DNA of 64,000 nucleotides, taken from NCBI RefSeq assembly GCF_051020975.1, contig NW_027478167.1, forward strand, positions 7,688,001-7,752,000. Reading direction: 5' to 3'. This document shows, one piece after another, positions 36,985-50,700 of the stretch (positions are counted from its first letter, which is position 1; every line of letters starts with the position of its first letter). The stretch comes from Osmia lignaria lignaria. Lineage: Eukaryota; Arthropoda; Insecta; Hymenoptera; Megachilidae. A model generated the notes under the pieces. It was not told the origin of the DNA. It saw only the letters and a program-made list of their open reading frames with translations, and did no database searches. The translations under genes were made by a program, and so were the position numbers.

Positions 36985-39900
36985 CATAGCTCGCTTCGTT
37001 TCCGAGATATTTGCAGATTTATCCCAAGGGAAGGGGCCTGACGGACATATTTCGAGATATTTCTTCTTCTTGTTGTTCTTCTTCTGCACAGCTAAGCTGG
37101 AAGTGGCATTTGCAGGTCGCAATAGTGCAGAGTTACCTCAAAGAAAGGGGCCACGGTGTTTCTGTATCTCTATTATGCTGGTGCGGCTTCGGAACTTTTA
37201 AATATCTTGATATATCTCGAGAACTACGCATCTGTTCAAAAAATATCATAGAACATAAAAAGTAGGAATCCTAACTCTCTACAAAAAAGGTCTCTTAACA
37301 GTTTGCCGTAGCTCGCTTCGTTTCCGAGATATTTGCAGATTTATCTCAAGGGAAGGGGCCTGACGGACATATTTCGAAATATTTCTTATTCTTGTTGTTC
37401 TTCTTCTGCACAGCTAAGCTGGAAGTGGCATTTGCAGCTCGCAATAGTGCAGAGTTATCTCAAAGAAAGGGGCCACGGTGTTTCTGTACCTCTATTATGT
37501 TGGTGCAGCTTCGGAGCTTTTAAATATCTTGATATATCTCGAGAACTACGCATCTGATCAAAAAATATCATACAACATAAAAAGTAGGAAACTTAATTTT
37601 CTACAAAAAAGGTCTCTTAACGTTTTGCAATAGCTCGCTTGGTTTCCGAGATATTTGCAGATTTATCTCAAGGGAAGGGTCCTGACGGACATATTTCGAG
37701 ATATTTCTTCTTCTTGTTGTTCTTCTTCTGCACAGCTAAACTGGAAGTGGCATTTCCAGCTCGCAATAGTGCAGAGTTATCCCAAAGAAAGGGGCCACGG
37801 TGTTTCTGTATCTCTATTATGTTGGTGCGGCTTCGGAACTTTTAAATATCTCGATATATCTCGAAAACTACGCTTCTGATCAAACAATATCGTAGAACAT
37901 AAAAAGTAGAAAACTTAATTCTCTACAAATAAGGTCTCTTAACATTTTGCCATAGCTCGCTTGGTTTCCGAGATATTTGCAGATTTATCTCATGGGAAGG
38001 GGCCTGAGGGACATATTTCGAGATATTTCTTCTTCTTGTTGTTCTTCTTCTGCACAGCTAAGCTGGAAGTGGCATTTGCAGGTCGCAATAGTGCAGAGTT
38101 ATCTCAAAGAAAGGGGCCACGGTGTTTCTGTATCTCTATTATGTTGGTGCGGCTTCGGAACTTTTAAATATCTCGATATATCTCGAAAACTACGCTTCTG
38201 ATCAAAAAATATCAGAGAACGTAAATTGTAGGAAACATAATTCTCTACAAAAAAGGTCTCTTAAGATTTTGCCATAGCTCGCTTCGTTTCCGAGATATTT
38301 GCAGATTTATCTCAAGGGAAGGGGCCTGAGGGACATATTTCGAGATATTTCTTCTTCTTGTTGTTCTTCTTCTGCACAGCTAAGCTGGAAGTGCCATTTG
38401 CAGCGCGCAATAGTGCAGAGTTATCTCAAAGAAAGGGGCCACGGTGTTTCTGTATCTCTATTATGTTGGTGCGGCTTCGGAACTTTTAAATATCTTGATA
38501 TATCTCGAGAACTACGCATCTGTTCAAAAAATATCATAGAACATAAAAAGTAGGAATCCTAATTTTCTACAAAAAAGGTCTCTTAACATTTTGCCGTAGC
38601 TCGCTTCGTTTCCGAGATATTTGCAGATTTATCCCAAGGGAAGGGGCCTGACGGACATATTTCGAGATATTTCTTCTTCTTGTTGTTCTTCTTCTGCACA
38701 GCTAAGCTGGAAGTGGCATTTGCAGGTCGCAATAGTGCAGAGTTACCTCAAAGAAAGGGGCCACGGTGTTTCTGTATCTCTATTATGCTGGTGCGGCTTC
38801 GGAACTTTTAAATATCTTGATATATCTCGAGAACTACGCATCTGTTCAAAAAATATCATAGAACATAAAAAGTAGGAATCCTAACTCTCTACAAAAAAGG
38901 TCTCTTAACAGTTTGCCGTAGCTCGCTTCGTTTCCGAGATATTTGCAGATTTATCTCAAGGGAAGGGGCCTGACGGACATATTTCGAAATATTTCTTATT
39001 CTTGTTGTTCTTCTTCTGCACAGCTAAGCTGGAAGTGGCATTTGCAGCTCGCAATAGTGCAGAGTTATCTCAAAGAAAGGGGCCACGGTGTTTCTGTACC
39101 TCTATTATGTTGGTGCAGCTTCGGAGCTTTTAAATATCTTGATATATCTCGAGAACTACGCATCTGATCAAAAAATATCATACAACATAAAAAGTAGGAA
39201 ACTTAATTTTCTACAAAAAAGGTCTCTTAACGTTTTGCAATAGCTCGCTTGGTTTCCGAGATATTTGCAGATTTATCTCAAGGGAAGGGTCCTGACGGAC
39301 ATATTTCGAGATATTTCTTCTTCTTGTTGTTCTTCTTCTGCACAGCTAAACTGGAAGTGGCATTTCCAGCTCGCAATAGTGCAGAGTTATCCCAAAGAAA
39401 GGGGCCACGGTGTTTCTGTATCTCTATTATGTTGGTGCGGCTTCGGAACTTTTAAATATCTCGATATATCTCGAAAACTACGCTTCTGATCAAACAATAT
39501 CGTAGAACATAAAAAGTAGAAAACTTAATTCTCTACAAATAAGGTCTCTTAACATTTTGCCATAGCTCGCTTGGTTTCCGAGATATTTGCAGATTTATCT
39601 CATGGGAAGGGGCCTGAGGGACATATTTCGAGATATTTCTTCTTCTTGTTGTTCTTCTTCTGCACAGCTAAGCTGGAAGTGGCATTTGCAGGTCGCAATA
39701 GTGCAGAGTTATCTCAAAGAAAGGGGCCACGGTGTTTCTGTATCTCTATTATGTTGGTGCGGCTTCGGAACTTTTAAATATCTCGATATATCTCGAAAAC
39801 TACGCTTCTGATCAAAAAATATCAGAGAACGTAAATTGTAGGAAACATAATTCTCTACAAAAAAGGTCTCTTAAGATTTTGCCATAGCTCGCTTCGTTTC

Positions 39901-40231
39901 CGAGATATTTGCAGATTTATCTCAAGGGAAGGGGCCTGAGGGACATATTTCGAGATATTTCTTCTTCTTGTTGTTCTTCTTCTGCACAGCTAAGCTGGAA
40001 GTGCCATTTGCAGCGCGCAATAGTGCAGAGTTATCTCAAAGAAAGGGGCCACGGTGTTTCTGTATCTCTATTATGTTGGTGCGGCTTCGGAACTTTTAAA
40101 TATCTTGATATATCTCGAGAACTACGCATCTGTTCAAAAAATATCATAGAACATAAAAAGTAGGAATCCTAATTTTCTACAAAAAAGGTCTCTTAACATT
40201 TTGCCGTAGCTCGCTTCGTTTCCGAGATATT
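36985..40231 (+). repeat. Tandem five-unit (1,610-base) higher-order repeat, two apparently identical copies
   Basis: Copy 1 begins at about 36985 and copy 2 at about 38595. In order both carry TTATCCCAAGGG, GCAGGTCGC, ATGCTGG, ATCTGTTCAAAA, GGAATCCTAACTC, AACAGTTTGCCG, CGAAATATTTCTTATTC, GTGCAGCTTCGGAGC, ATACAACATAAAA, CTTAATTTTCTAC, AACGTTTTGCAATAG, GGGTCCTGACGG, CAAACAATATCG, GTAGAAAAC, CTCATGGG, CCTGAGGG, ATCAGAGAACG and GTGCCATTTGCAGCGCG. I found no mismatch inside by eye. The offset is 1,610 = 5 x 322. Confidence 0.9.
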
Positions 40232-40891
40232 TGCAGATTTATCTCAAGGGAAGGGGCCTGACGGACATATTTCCAGATATTTCTTCTTCTTGTTGTTCTT
40301 CTTCTGCACAGCTAAGCTGGAAGTGGCATTTGCAGCTCGCAATAGTGCAGAGTTATCTCAAAGAAAGGGGCCACGGTGTTTCTGTATCTCTATTATGTTG
40401 GTGCGGCTTCGGAACTTTTAAATATCTTGATATATCTCGAGAACTACGCATCTGTTCAAAAAATATCATAGAACATAAAAAGTAGGAATCCTAATTTTCT
40501 ACAAAAAAGGTCTCTTAACATTTTGCCGTAGCTCGCTTCGTTTCCGAGATATTTGCAGATTTATCTCAAGGGAAGGGGCCTGACGGACATATTTCCAGAT
40601 ATTTCTTCTTCTTGTTGTTCTTCTTCTGCACAGCTAAGCTGGAAGTGGCATTTGCAGCTCGCAATAGTGCAGAGTTATCTCAAAGAAAGGGGCCACGGTG
40701 TTTCTGTATCTCTATTATGTTGGTGCGGCTTCGGAACTTTTAAATATCTTGATATATCTGGAGAACTACGCTTCTGATCAAAAAATATCATAGAACATAA
40801 AAAGTAGGAAACTTAATTCTCTACAAAAAAGGTCTCTTAACATTTTGCCATAGCTCGCTTCGTTTCCGAGATATTTGCAGATTTATCCCAA

Positions 40892-43800
40892 GGGAAGGGG
40901 CCTGACGGACATATTTCGAGATATTTCTTCTTCTTGTTGTTCTTCTTCTGCACAGCTAAGCTGGAAGTGCCATTTGCAGCGCGCAATAGTGCAGAGTTAT
41001 CTCAAAGAAAGGGGCCACGGTGTTTCTGTATCTCTATTATGCTGGTGCGGCTTCGGAACTTTTAAATATCTTGATATATCTCGAGAACTACGCATCTGTT
41101 CAAAAAATATCGTAGAACATAAAAAGTAGGAAACTTAATTCTCTACAAATAAGGTCTCTTAACATTTTGCCATAGCTCGCTTGGTTTCCGAGATATTTGC
41201 AGATTTATCTCAAGGGAAGGGGCCTGAGGGACATATTTCGAGATGTTTCTTCTTCCTGTTGTTCTTCTTCTGCACAGCTAAGCTGGAAGTGGCATTTGCA
41301 GCTCGCAATAGTGCAGAGTTACCTCAAAGAAAGGGGCCACGGTGTTTCTGTATCTCTAATATGTTGGTGCCGCTTCGGAACTTTTAAATATCTGGATATA
41401 TCTCGAGAACTACGCATCTGATCAAAAAATATCATAGAACATAAAAAGTAGGAAACTTAATTCTCTACAAAAAAGGTCTCTTAACATTTTGCCATAGCTC
41501 GCTTGGTTTCCGAGATATTTGCAGATTTATATCAAGGGAAGGGGCCTGACGGACATATTTCCAGATATTTCTTCTTCTTGTTGTTCTTCTTCTGCACAGC
41601 TAAGCTGGAAGTGGCATTTGCCGCTCGCAATAGTGCAGAGTTATCTCAAAGAAAGGGGCCACGGTGTCTCTGTATCTCTATTATGTTGGTGCGGCTTCGG
41701 AACTTTTAAATATCTTGATATATCTCGAGAACTACGCATCTGATCAAAAAATATCATAGAACATGAAAAGTAGGAAACTTAATTCTCTACAAAAAAGGTC
41801 TCTTAACATTTTGCCATAGCTCTCTTCGCTTCCGAGATATTTGCAGATTTATCTCAAGGGAAGGGGCCTGACGGACATATTTCGAGATATTTCTTCTTCT
41901 TGTTGTTCTTCTTCTGCACAGCTGAGCTGGAAGTGGCATTTGCAGCTCGCAATAGTGCAGAGTTATCTCAAAGAAAGGGGCCACGGTGTTTCTGTATCTC
42001 TATTATGTTGGTGCGGCTTCGGAACTTTTAAATATCTTGATATATCTCGAGAACTACGCATCTGATCAAAAAATATCATAGAACATGAAAAGTAGGAAAC
42101 TTAATTCTCTACAAAAAAGGTCTCTTAACATTTTGCCATAGCTCTCTTCGTTTCCGAGATATTTGCAGATTTATCTCAAGGGAAGGGGCCTGACGGACAT
42201 ATTTCGAGATATTTCTTCGTCTTGTTGTTCTTCTTCTGCACAGCTAAGCTGGAAGTGGCATTTGCAGCTCGCAATAGTGCAGAGTTATCTCAAAGAAAGG
42301 GGCCACGGTGTTTCTGTATCTCTCTTATGTTGGTGCGGCTTCGGAACTTTTAAATATCTTGATATATCTCGAGAACTACGCATCTGATCAAAAAATATCA
42401 TAGAACATAAAAAGTAGGAAACTTAATTCTCTACAAAAAAGGTCTCTTAACATTTTGCCATAGCTCGCTTCGTTTCCGAGATATTTGCAGATTTATCTCA
42501 AGGGAAGGGGCCTAACGGACATATTTCGAGATATTTCTTCTTCTTGTTGTTCTTCTTCTGCACAGCTAAACTGGAAGCGGCATTTCCAGCTCGCAATAGT
42601 GCAGAGTCATCTCAAAGAAAGGGGCCACGGTGTTTCTGTATCTCTATTATGTTGGTGCGGCTTCGGAACTTTTAAATATCTCGATATATCTCGAAAACTA
42701 CGCTTCTGATCAAAAAATATCATAGAACATAAATTGTAGGAAACATAATTCTCGACAAAAAAGGTCTCTTAACATTTTGCCATAGCTCGCTTCGTTTCCG
42801 AGATATTTGCAGATATATCTCAAGGGAAGGGGCCTGACGGACATATTTCGAGATATTTCTTCTTCTTGTTGTTCTTCTTCTGCACAGCTAAGCTGGAAGT
42901 GGCATTTACAGCTCGCAATAGTGCAGAGTTATCTCAACGAAAGGGACCACGGTGTTTCTGTATCTCTATTATGTTGGTGCGGCTTCGGAACTTTTAAATA
43001 TCTTGATATATCTCGAGAACTACGCATCTGATCAAAAAATGTCATAGAACGTAAAAAGTAGGAAACTTAATTCTCTACAAAAAAGGTCTCTTAACATTTT
43101 GCCATAGCTCGCTTCGTTTCCGAGATATTTCCAGATTTATCTCAAGGGAAGGGGCCTGACGGACATATTTCGAGATATTTCTTCTTCTTGTTGTTCTTCT
43201 TCTGCACAGCTAAGCTGGAAGTGGCATTTGCGGCTCGCACTAGTGCAGAGTTAGCTCAAAGAAAGGGGCCACGGTGTTTCTGTATCTCTATTATGTTGGT
43301 GCGGCTTCGGAACTTTTAAATATCTTGATATATCTCGGGAACTACGCATCTGATCAAAAAATATCATAGAACATAAAAAGTAGGAAACCTAATTCTCTAC
43401 AAAAAAGGTCTCTTAACATTTTGCCATAGCTCGCTTCGTTTCCGAGATATTTGCAGATCTATCTCAAGGGAAGGGGCCTGACGGACATATTTCGAGATAT
43501 TTCTTCTTCTTGTTGTTCTTCTTCTGCACAGCTAAGCTGGAAGTGGCATTTGCGGCTCGCACTAGTGCAGAGTTAGCTCAAAGAAAGGGGCCACGGTGTT
43601 TCTGTATCTCTATTATGTTGGTGCGGCTTCGGAACTTTTAAATATCTTGATATATCTCGGGAACTACGCATCTGATCAAAAAATATCATAGAACGTAAAA
43701 AGTAGGAAACCTAATTCTCTACAAAAAAGGTCTCTTAACATTTTGCCATAGCTCGCTTCGTTTCCGAGATATTTGCAGATCTATCTCAAGGGAAGGGGCC

Positions 43801-45062
43801 TGACGGACATATTTCGAGATATTTCTTCTTCTTGTTGTTCTTCTTCTGCACAGCTAAGCTGGAAGTGGCATTTGCGGCTCGCACTAGTGCAGAGTTATCT
43901 CAAAGAAAGGGGCCACGGTGTTTCTGTATCTCTATTATGTTGGTGCGGCTTCGGAACCTTTAAATATCTCGATATATCTCGAAAACTACGCTTCTGATAA
44001 AAAAATATCATAGAACATAAATTGTAGGAAACATAATTCTCTACAAAAAAGGTCTCTCAACATTTTGCCATAGCTCGCTTCGTTTCCGAGATATTTGCAG
44101 ATATATCTCAAGGGCAGGGGCCTGACGGACATATTTCGAGATATTTCTTCTTCTTGTTGTTCTTCTTCTGCACAGCTAAGCTGGAAGTGGCATTTACAGC
44201 TCGCAATAGTGCAGACTTATCTCAAAGAAAGGGGCCACGGTGTTTCTGTATCTCTATTATGTTGGTGCGGCTTCGGAACATTTAAATATCTTGATATATC
44301 TCGAGAACTACGCATCTGATCAAAAAATGTCATAGAACATGAAAAGTAGGAAACTTAATTCTCTACAAAAAAGGTCTCTCAACATTTTGCCATAGCTCTC
44401 TTCGTTTCCGAGATATTTGCAGATTTATCTCGAGGGAAGGGGTCTGACGGACATATTTCGAGATATTTCTTCTTTTTGTTGTTCTTCTTCTGCACAGCTA
44501 AGCTGGAAGTGGCATTTGCAGCTCGCAATAGTGCAGAGTTATCTCAAAGAAAGGGGCCACGGTGTTTCTGTATCTCTATTATGTTGGTGCGGCTTCGGAA
44601 CTTTTAAATATCTTGATATATCTCGAGAACTGCGCATCTGATCAAAAAATATCATAGAACATAAAAAGTAGGAAACTTAATTCTCTACAAAAAAGGTCTC
44701 TTAACATTTTGCCATAGCTCGCTTCGTTTCGGAGATATTTGCAGATTTATCTCAAGGGAAGGGGCCTGACGGACATATTTCGAGATATTTCTTCTTCTTG
44801 TTGTTCTTCTTCTGCACAGCTAAACTGGAAGCGGCATTTCCAGCTCGCAATAGTGCAGAGTCATCTCAAAGAAAGGGGCCACGGTGTTTCTGTATCTCTA
44901 TTATGTTGGTGCGGCTTCGGAACTTTTAAATATCTCGATATATCTCGAAAACTACGCTTCTGATCAAAAAATATCATAGAACATAAATTGTAGGAAACAT
45001 AATTCTCGACAAAAAAGGTCTCTTAACATTTTGCCATAGCTCGCTTCGTTTCCGAGATATTT
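40892..45062 (+). repeat. Copy 2 of the ~4.2-kb segment at 29300-33470
   Basis: The marker order matches copy 1, including the two consecutive units with GTTAGCTC (43129 and 43451), so even units with an interrupted frame were copied as a group. After unit 140 the register changes. Unit 141 resembles unit 98 or 134 (AACGAAAGGGACC) instead of unit 105. Units 143-145 then match units 106-108 at an offset of 11,914 (37 units), so one unit was gained at the junction. Confidence 0.88.
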
Positions 45063-47190
45063 GCAGATATATCTCAAGGGAAGGGGCCTGACGGACATAT
45101 TTCGAGATATTTCTTCTTCTTGTTGTTCTTCTTCTGCACAGCTAAGCTGGAAGTGGCATTTACAGCTCGCAATAGTGCAGAGTTATCTCAACGAAAGGGA
45201 CCACGGTGTTTCTGTATCTCTATTATGTTGGTGCGGCTTCGGAACTTTTAAATATCTTGATATATCTCGAGAACTACGCATCTGATCAAAAAATGTCATA
45301 GAACATGAAAAGTAGGAAACTTAATTCTCTACAAAAAAGGTCTCTTAACATTTTGCCATAGCTCTCTTCGTTTCCGAGATATTTGCAGATTTATCTCGAG
45401 GGAAGGGGTCTGACGGACATATTTCGAGATATTTCTTCTTCTTGTTGTTCTTCTTCTGCACAGCTAAGCTGGAAGTGGCATTTGCAGCTCGCAATAGTGC
45501 AGAGTTATCTCAAAGAAAGGGGCCACGGTGTTTCTGTATCTCTATTATGTTGGTGCGGCTTCGGAACTTTTAAATATCTTGATATATCTCGGGAACTACG
45601 CATCTGATCAAAAAATATCATAGAACATAAAAAGTAGGAAACCTAATTCTCTACAAAAAAGGTCTCTTAACATTTTGCCATAGCTCGCTTCGTTTCCGAG
45701 ATATTTGCAGATTTATCTCAAGGGAAGGGGCCTGACGGACATATTTCGAGATATTTCTTCTTCTTGTTGTTCTTCTTCTGCACAGCTAAGCTGGAAGTGG
45801 CATTTGCGGCTCGCACTAGTGCAGAGTTATCTCAAAGAAAGGGGCCACGGTGTTTCTGAATCTCTATTATGTTGGTGCGGCTTCGGAACCTTTAAATATC
45901 TCGATATATCTCGAAAACTACGCTTCTGATCAAAAAATATCATAGAACATAAATTGTAGGAAACATAATTCTCTACAAAAAAGGTCTCTTAACATTTTGC
46001 CATAGCTCGCTTCGTTTCCGAGATATTTGCAGATAAATCTCAAGGGCAGGGGCCTGACGGACATATTTCGAGATATTTCTTCTTCTTGTTGTTCTTCTTC
46101 TGCACAGCTAAGCTGGAAGTGGCATTTACAGCTCGCAATAGTGCAGACTTATCTCAAAGAAAGGGGCCACGGTGTTTCTGTATCTCTATTATGTTGGTGC
46201 GGCTTCGGAACTTTTAAATATCTTGATATATCTCGAGAACTACGCATCTGATCAAAAAATATCATAGAACATAAAAAGTAGGAAACTTAATTCTCTACAA
46301 AAAAGGTCTCTTAACATTTTGCCATAGCTCTCTTAGTTTCCGAGATATTTGCAGATTTATCTCAAGGGAAGGGGCCTGACGGACATATTTCGAGATACTT
46401 CTTCTTCTTGTTGTTCTTCTTCTGCACAGCTAAGCTGGAAGTGGCATTTGCAGCTCGCAATAGTGCAGAGTTATCTCAAAGAAAGGGGCCACGGTGTTTC
46501 TGTATCTCTATTATGTTGGTGCGGCTTCGGAACTTTTAAATATCTTAATATATCTCGAAAACTACGCTTCTGATCAAAAAATATCATAGAACATAAATTG
46601 TAGGAAACATAATTCTCTACAAAAAAGGTCTCTTAACATTTTGCCATAGCTCGCTTCGTTTCCGAGATATTTGCAGATAAATCTCAAGGGCAGGGGCCTG
46701 ACGGACATATTTCGAGATATTTCTTCTTCTTGTTGTTCTTCTTCTGCACAGCTAAGCTGGAAGTGGCATTTACAGCTCGCAATAGTGCAGACTTATCTCA
46801 AAGAAAGGGGCCACGGTGTTTCTGTATCTCTATTATGTTGGTGCGGCTTCGGAACTTTTAAATATCTTGATATATCTCGAGAACTACGCATCTGATCAAA
46901 AAATATCATAGAACATAAAAAGTAGGAAACTTAATTCTCTACAAAAAAGGTCTCTTAACATTTTGCCATAGCTCTCTTAGTTTCCGAGATATTTGCAGAT
47001 TTATCTCAAGGGAAGGGGCCTGACGGACATATTTCGAGATACTTCTTCTTCTTGTTGTTCTTCTTCTGCACAGCTAAGCTGGAAGTGGCATTTGCAGCTC
47101 GCAATAGTGCAGAGTTATCTCAAAGAAAGGGGCCACGGTGTTTCTGTATCTCTATTATGTTGGTGCGGCTTCGGAACTTTTAAATATCTT
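43577..47190 (+). repeat. Copy 1 of a 3,614-base segment repeated at 47763-51376 (13 units away)
   Basis: The match begins at 43577/47763, just after GTTAG against GTCAT, and ends before 47191 (G) against 51377 (A). Within it I found a single difference: 44186 A against 48372 G (GCTGGAAGTGG against GCTGGAGGTGG). Markers such as TCTGATAAAAAAA, GGAACATTTAAA, TTTTTGTTG, GAACTGCGC, GTTTCGGAG, TTCTGAATCTC, GATAAATCTC, CTCTTAGTTTCC and CTTAATATATC keep their order. The offset of 4,186 is exactly 13 x 322. Such high identity marks this as one of the youngest events in the window, or as an assembly duplication. Confidence 0.92.
46027..47190 (+). repeat. Two-unit (644-base) tandem repeat nested in the 3.6-kb duplication
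   Basis: Units at 46027 and 46671 both begin TTGCAGATAAATCTC and read TGCAGACTTATC. Units at 46349 and 46993 are both preceded by CTCTTAGTTTCC and contain GATACTTC. The pair recurs at 50213-51376 and as a single copy at 34113-34756. The dimer therefore doubled to a tetramer before, or together with, the 13-unit duplication. Confidence 0.85.
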
Positions 47191-47762
47191 GATATATCTC
47201 GAGAACTACGCATCTGATCAAAAAATATCATAGAACATGAAAAGTAGGAAACTTAATTCTCTACAAAAAAGGTCTCTTAACATTTTGCCATAGCTCTCTT
47301 CGTTTCCGAGATATTTGCAGATTTATCTCAAGGGAAGGGGCCTGACGGACATATTTCGAGATATTTCTTCTTCTTGTTGTTCTTCTTCTGCACAGCTAAG
47401 CTGGAAGTGGCATTTGCAGCTCGCAATAGTGCAGAGTTATCTCAAAGAAAGGGGCCACGGTGTTTCTGTATCTCTCTTATGTTGGTGCGGCTTCGGAACT
47501 TTTAAATATCTTGATATATCTCGAGAACTACGCATCTGATCAAAAAATATCATAGAACATAAAAAGTAGGAAACTTAATTCTCTACAAAAAAGGTCTCTT
47601 AACATTTTGCCATAGCTCGCTTCGTTTCCGAGATATTTGCAGATATATCTCAAGGGAAGGGGCCTGACGGACATATTTCGAGATATTTCTTCTTCTTGTT
47701 GTTCTTCTTCTGCACAGCTAAGCTGGAAGCGGCATTTCCAGCTCGCAATAGTGCAGAGTCAT

Positions 47763-50700
47763 CTCAAAGAAAGGGGCCACGGTGTTTCTGTATCTCTATT
47801 ATGTTGGTGCGGCTTCGGAACTTTTAAATATCTTGATATATCTCGGGAACTACGCATCTGATCAAAAAATATCATAGAACGTAAAAAGTAGGAAACCTAA
47901 TTCTCTACAAAAAAGGTCTCTTAACATTTTGCCATAGCTCGCTTCGTTTCCGAGATATTTGCAGATCTATCTCAAGGGAAGGGGCCTGACGGACATATTT
48001 CGAGATATTTCTTCTTCTTGTTGTTCTTCTTCTGCACAGCTAAGCTGGAAGTGGCATTTGCGGCTCGCACTAGTGCAGAGTTATCTCAAAGAAAGGGGCC
48101 ACGGTGTTTCTGTATCTCTATTATGTTGGTGCGGCTTCGGAACCTTTAAATATCTCGATATATCTCGAAAACTACGCTTCTGATAAAAAAATATCATAGA
48201 ACATAAATTGTAGGAAACATAATTCTCTACAAAAAAGGTCTCTCAACATTTTGCCATAGCTCGCTTCGTTTCCGAGATATTTGCAGATATATCTCAAGGG
48301 CAGGGGCCTGACGGACATATTTCGAGATATTTCTTCTTCTTGTTGTTCTTCTTCTGCACAGCTAAGCTGGAGGTGGCATTTACAGCTCGCAATAGTGCAG
48401 ACTTATCTCAAAGAAAGGGGCCACGGTGTTTCTGTATCTCTATTATGTTGGTGCGGCTTCGGAACATTTAAATATCTTGATATATCTCGAGAACTACGCA
48501 TCTGATCAAAAAATGTCATAGAACATGAAAAGTAGGAAACTTAATTCTCTACAAAAAAGGTCTCTCAACATTTTGCCATAGCTCTCTTCGTTTCCGAGAT
48601 ATTTGCAGATTTATCTCGAGGGAAGGGGTCTGACGGACATATTTCGAGATATTTCTTCTTTTTGTTGTTCTTCTTCTGCACAGCTAAGCTGGAAGTGGCA
48701 TTTGCAGCTCGCAATAGTGCAGAGTTATCTCAAAGAAAGGGGCCACGGTGTTTCTGTATCTCTATTATGTTGGTGCGGCTTCGGAACTTTTAAATATCTT
48801 GATATATCTCGAGAACTGCGCATCTGATCAAAAAATATCATAGAACATAAAAAGTAGGAAACTTAATTCTCTACAAAAAAGGTCTCTTAACATTTTGCCA
48901 TAGCTCGCTTCGTTTCGGAGATATTTGCAGATTTATCTCAAGGGAAGGGGCCTGACGGACATATTTCGAGATATTTCTTCTTCTTGTTGTTCTTCTTCTG
49001 CACAGCTAAACTGGAAGCGGCATTTCCAGCTCGCAATAGTGCAGAGTCATCTCAAAGAAAGGGGCCACGGTGTTTCTGTATCTCTATTATGTTGGTGCGG
49101 CTTCGGAACTTTTAAATATCTCGATATATCTCGAAAACTACGCTTCTGATCAAAAAATATCATAGAACATAAATTGTAGGAAACATAATTCTCGACAAAA
49201 AAGGTCTCTTAACATTTTGCCATAGCTCGCTTCGTTTCCGAGATATTTGCAGATATATCTCAAGGGAAGGGGCCTGACGGACATATTTCGAGATATTTCT
49301 TCTTCTTGTTGTTCTTCTTCTGCACAGCTAAGCTGGAAGTGGCATTTACAGCTCGCAATAGTGCAGAGTTATCTCAACGAAAGGGACCACGGTGTTTCTG
49401 TATCTCTATTATGTTGGTGCGGCTTCGGAACTTTTAAATATCTTGATATATCTCGAGAACTACGCATCTGATCAAAAAATGTCATAGAACATGAAAAGTA
49501 GGAAACTTAATTCTCTACAAAAAAGGTCTCTTAACATTTTGCCATAGCTCTCTTCGTTTCCGAGATATTTGCAGATTTATCTCGAGGGAAGGGGTCTGAC
49601 GGACATATTTCGAGATATTTCTTCTTCTTGTTGTTCTTCTTCTGCACAGCTAAGCTGGAAGTGGCATTTGCAGCTCGCAATAGTGCAGAGTTATCTCAAA
49701 GAAAGGGGCCACGGTGTTTCTGTATCTCTATTATGTTGGTGCGGCTTCGGAACTTTTAAATATCTTGATATATCTCGGGAACTACGCATCTGATCAAAAA
49801 ATATCATAGAACATAAAAAGTAGGAAACCTAATTCTCTACAAAAAAGGTCTCTTAACATTTTGCCATAGCTCGCTTCGTTTCCGAGATATTTGCAGATTT
49901 ATCTCAAGGGAAGGGGCCTGACGGACATATTTCGAGATATTTCTTCTTCTTGTTGTTCTTCTTCTGCACAGCTAAGCTGGAAGTGGCATTTGCGGCTCGC
50001 ACTAGTGCAGAGTTATCTCAAAGAAAGGGGCCACGGTGTTTCTGAATCTCTATTATGTTGGTGCGGCTTCGGAACCTTTAAATATCTCGATATATCTCGA
50101 AAACTACGCTTCTGATCAAAAAATATCATAGAACATAAATTGTAGGAAACATAATTCTCTACAAAAAAGGTCTCTTAACATTTTGCCATAGCTCGCTTCG
50201 TTTCCGAGATATTTGCAGATAAATCTCAAGGGCAGGGGCCTGACGGACATATTTCGAGATATTTCTTCTTCTTGTTGTTCTTCTTCTGCACAGCTAAGCT
50301 GGAAGTGGCATTTACAGCTCGCAATAGTGCAGACTTATCTCAAAGAAAGGGGCCACGGTGTTTCTGTATCTCTATTATGTTGGTGCGGCTTCGGAACTTT
50401 TAAATATCTTGATATATCTCGAGAACTACGCATCTGATCAAAAAATATCATAGAACATAAAAAGTAGGAAACTTAATTCTCTACAAAAAAGGTCTCTTAA
50501 CATTTTGCCATAGCTCTCTTAGTTTCCGAGATATTTGCAGATTTATCTCAAGGGAAGGGGCCTGACGGACATATTTCGAGATACTTCTTCTTCTTGTTGT
50601 TCTTCTTCTGCACAGCTAAGCTGGAAGTGGCATTTGCAGCTCGCAATAGTGCAGAGTTATCTCAAAGAAAGGGGCCACGGTGTTTCTGTATCTCTATTAT

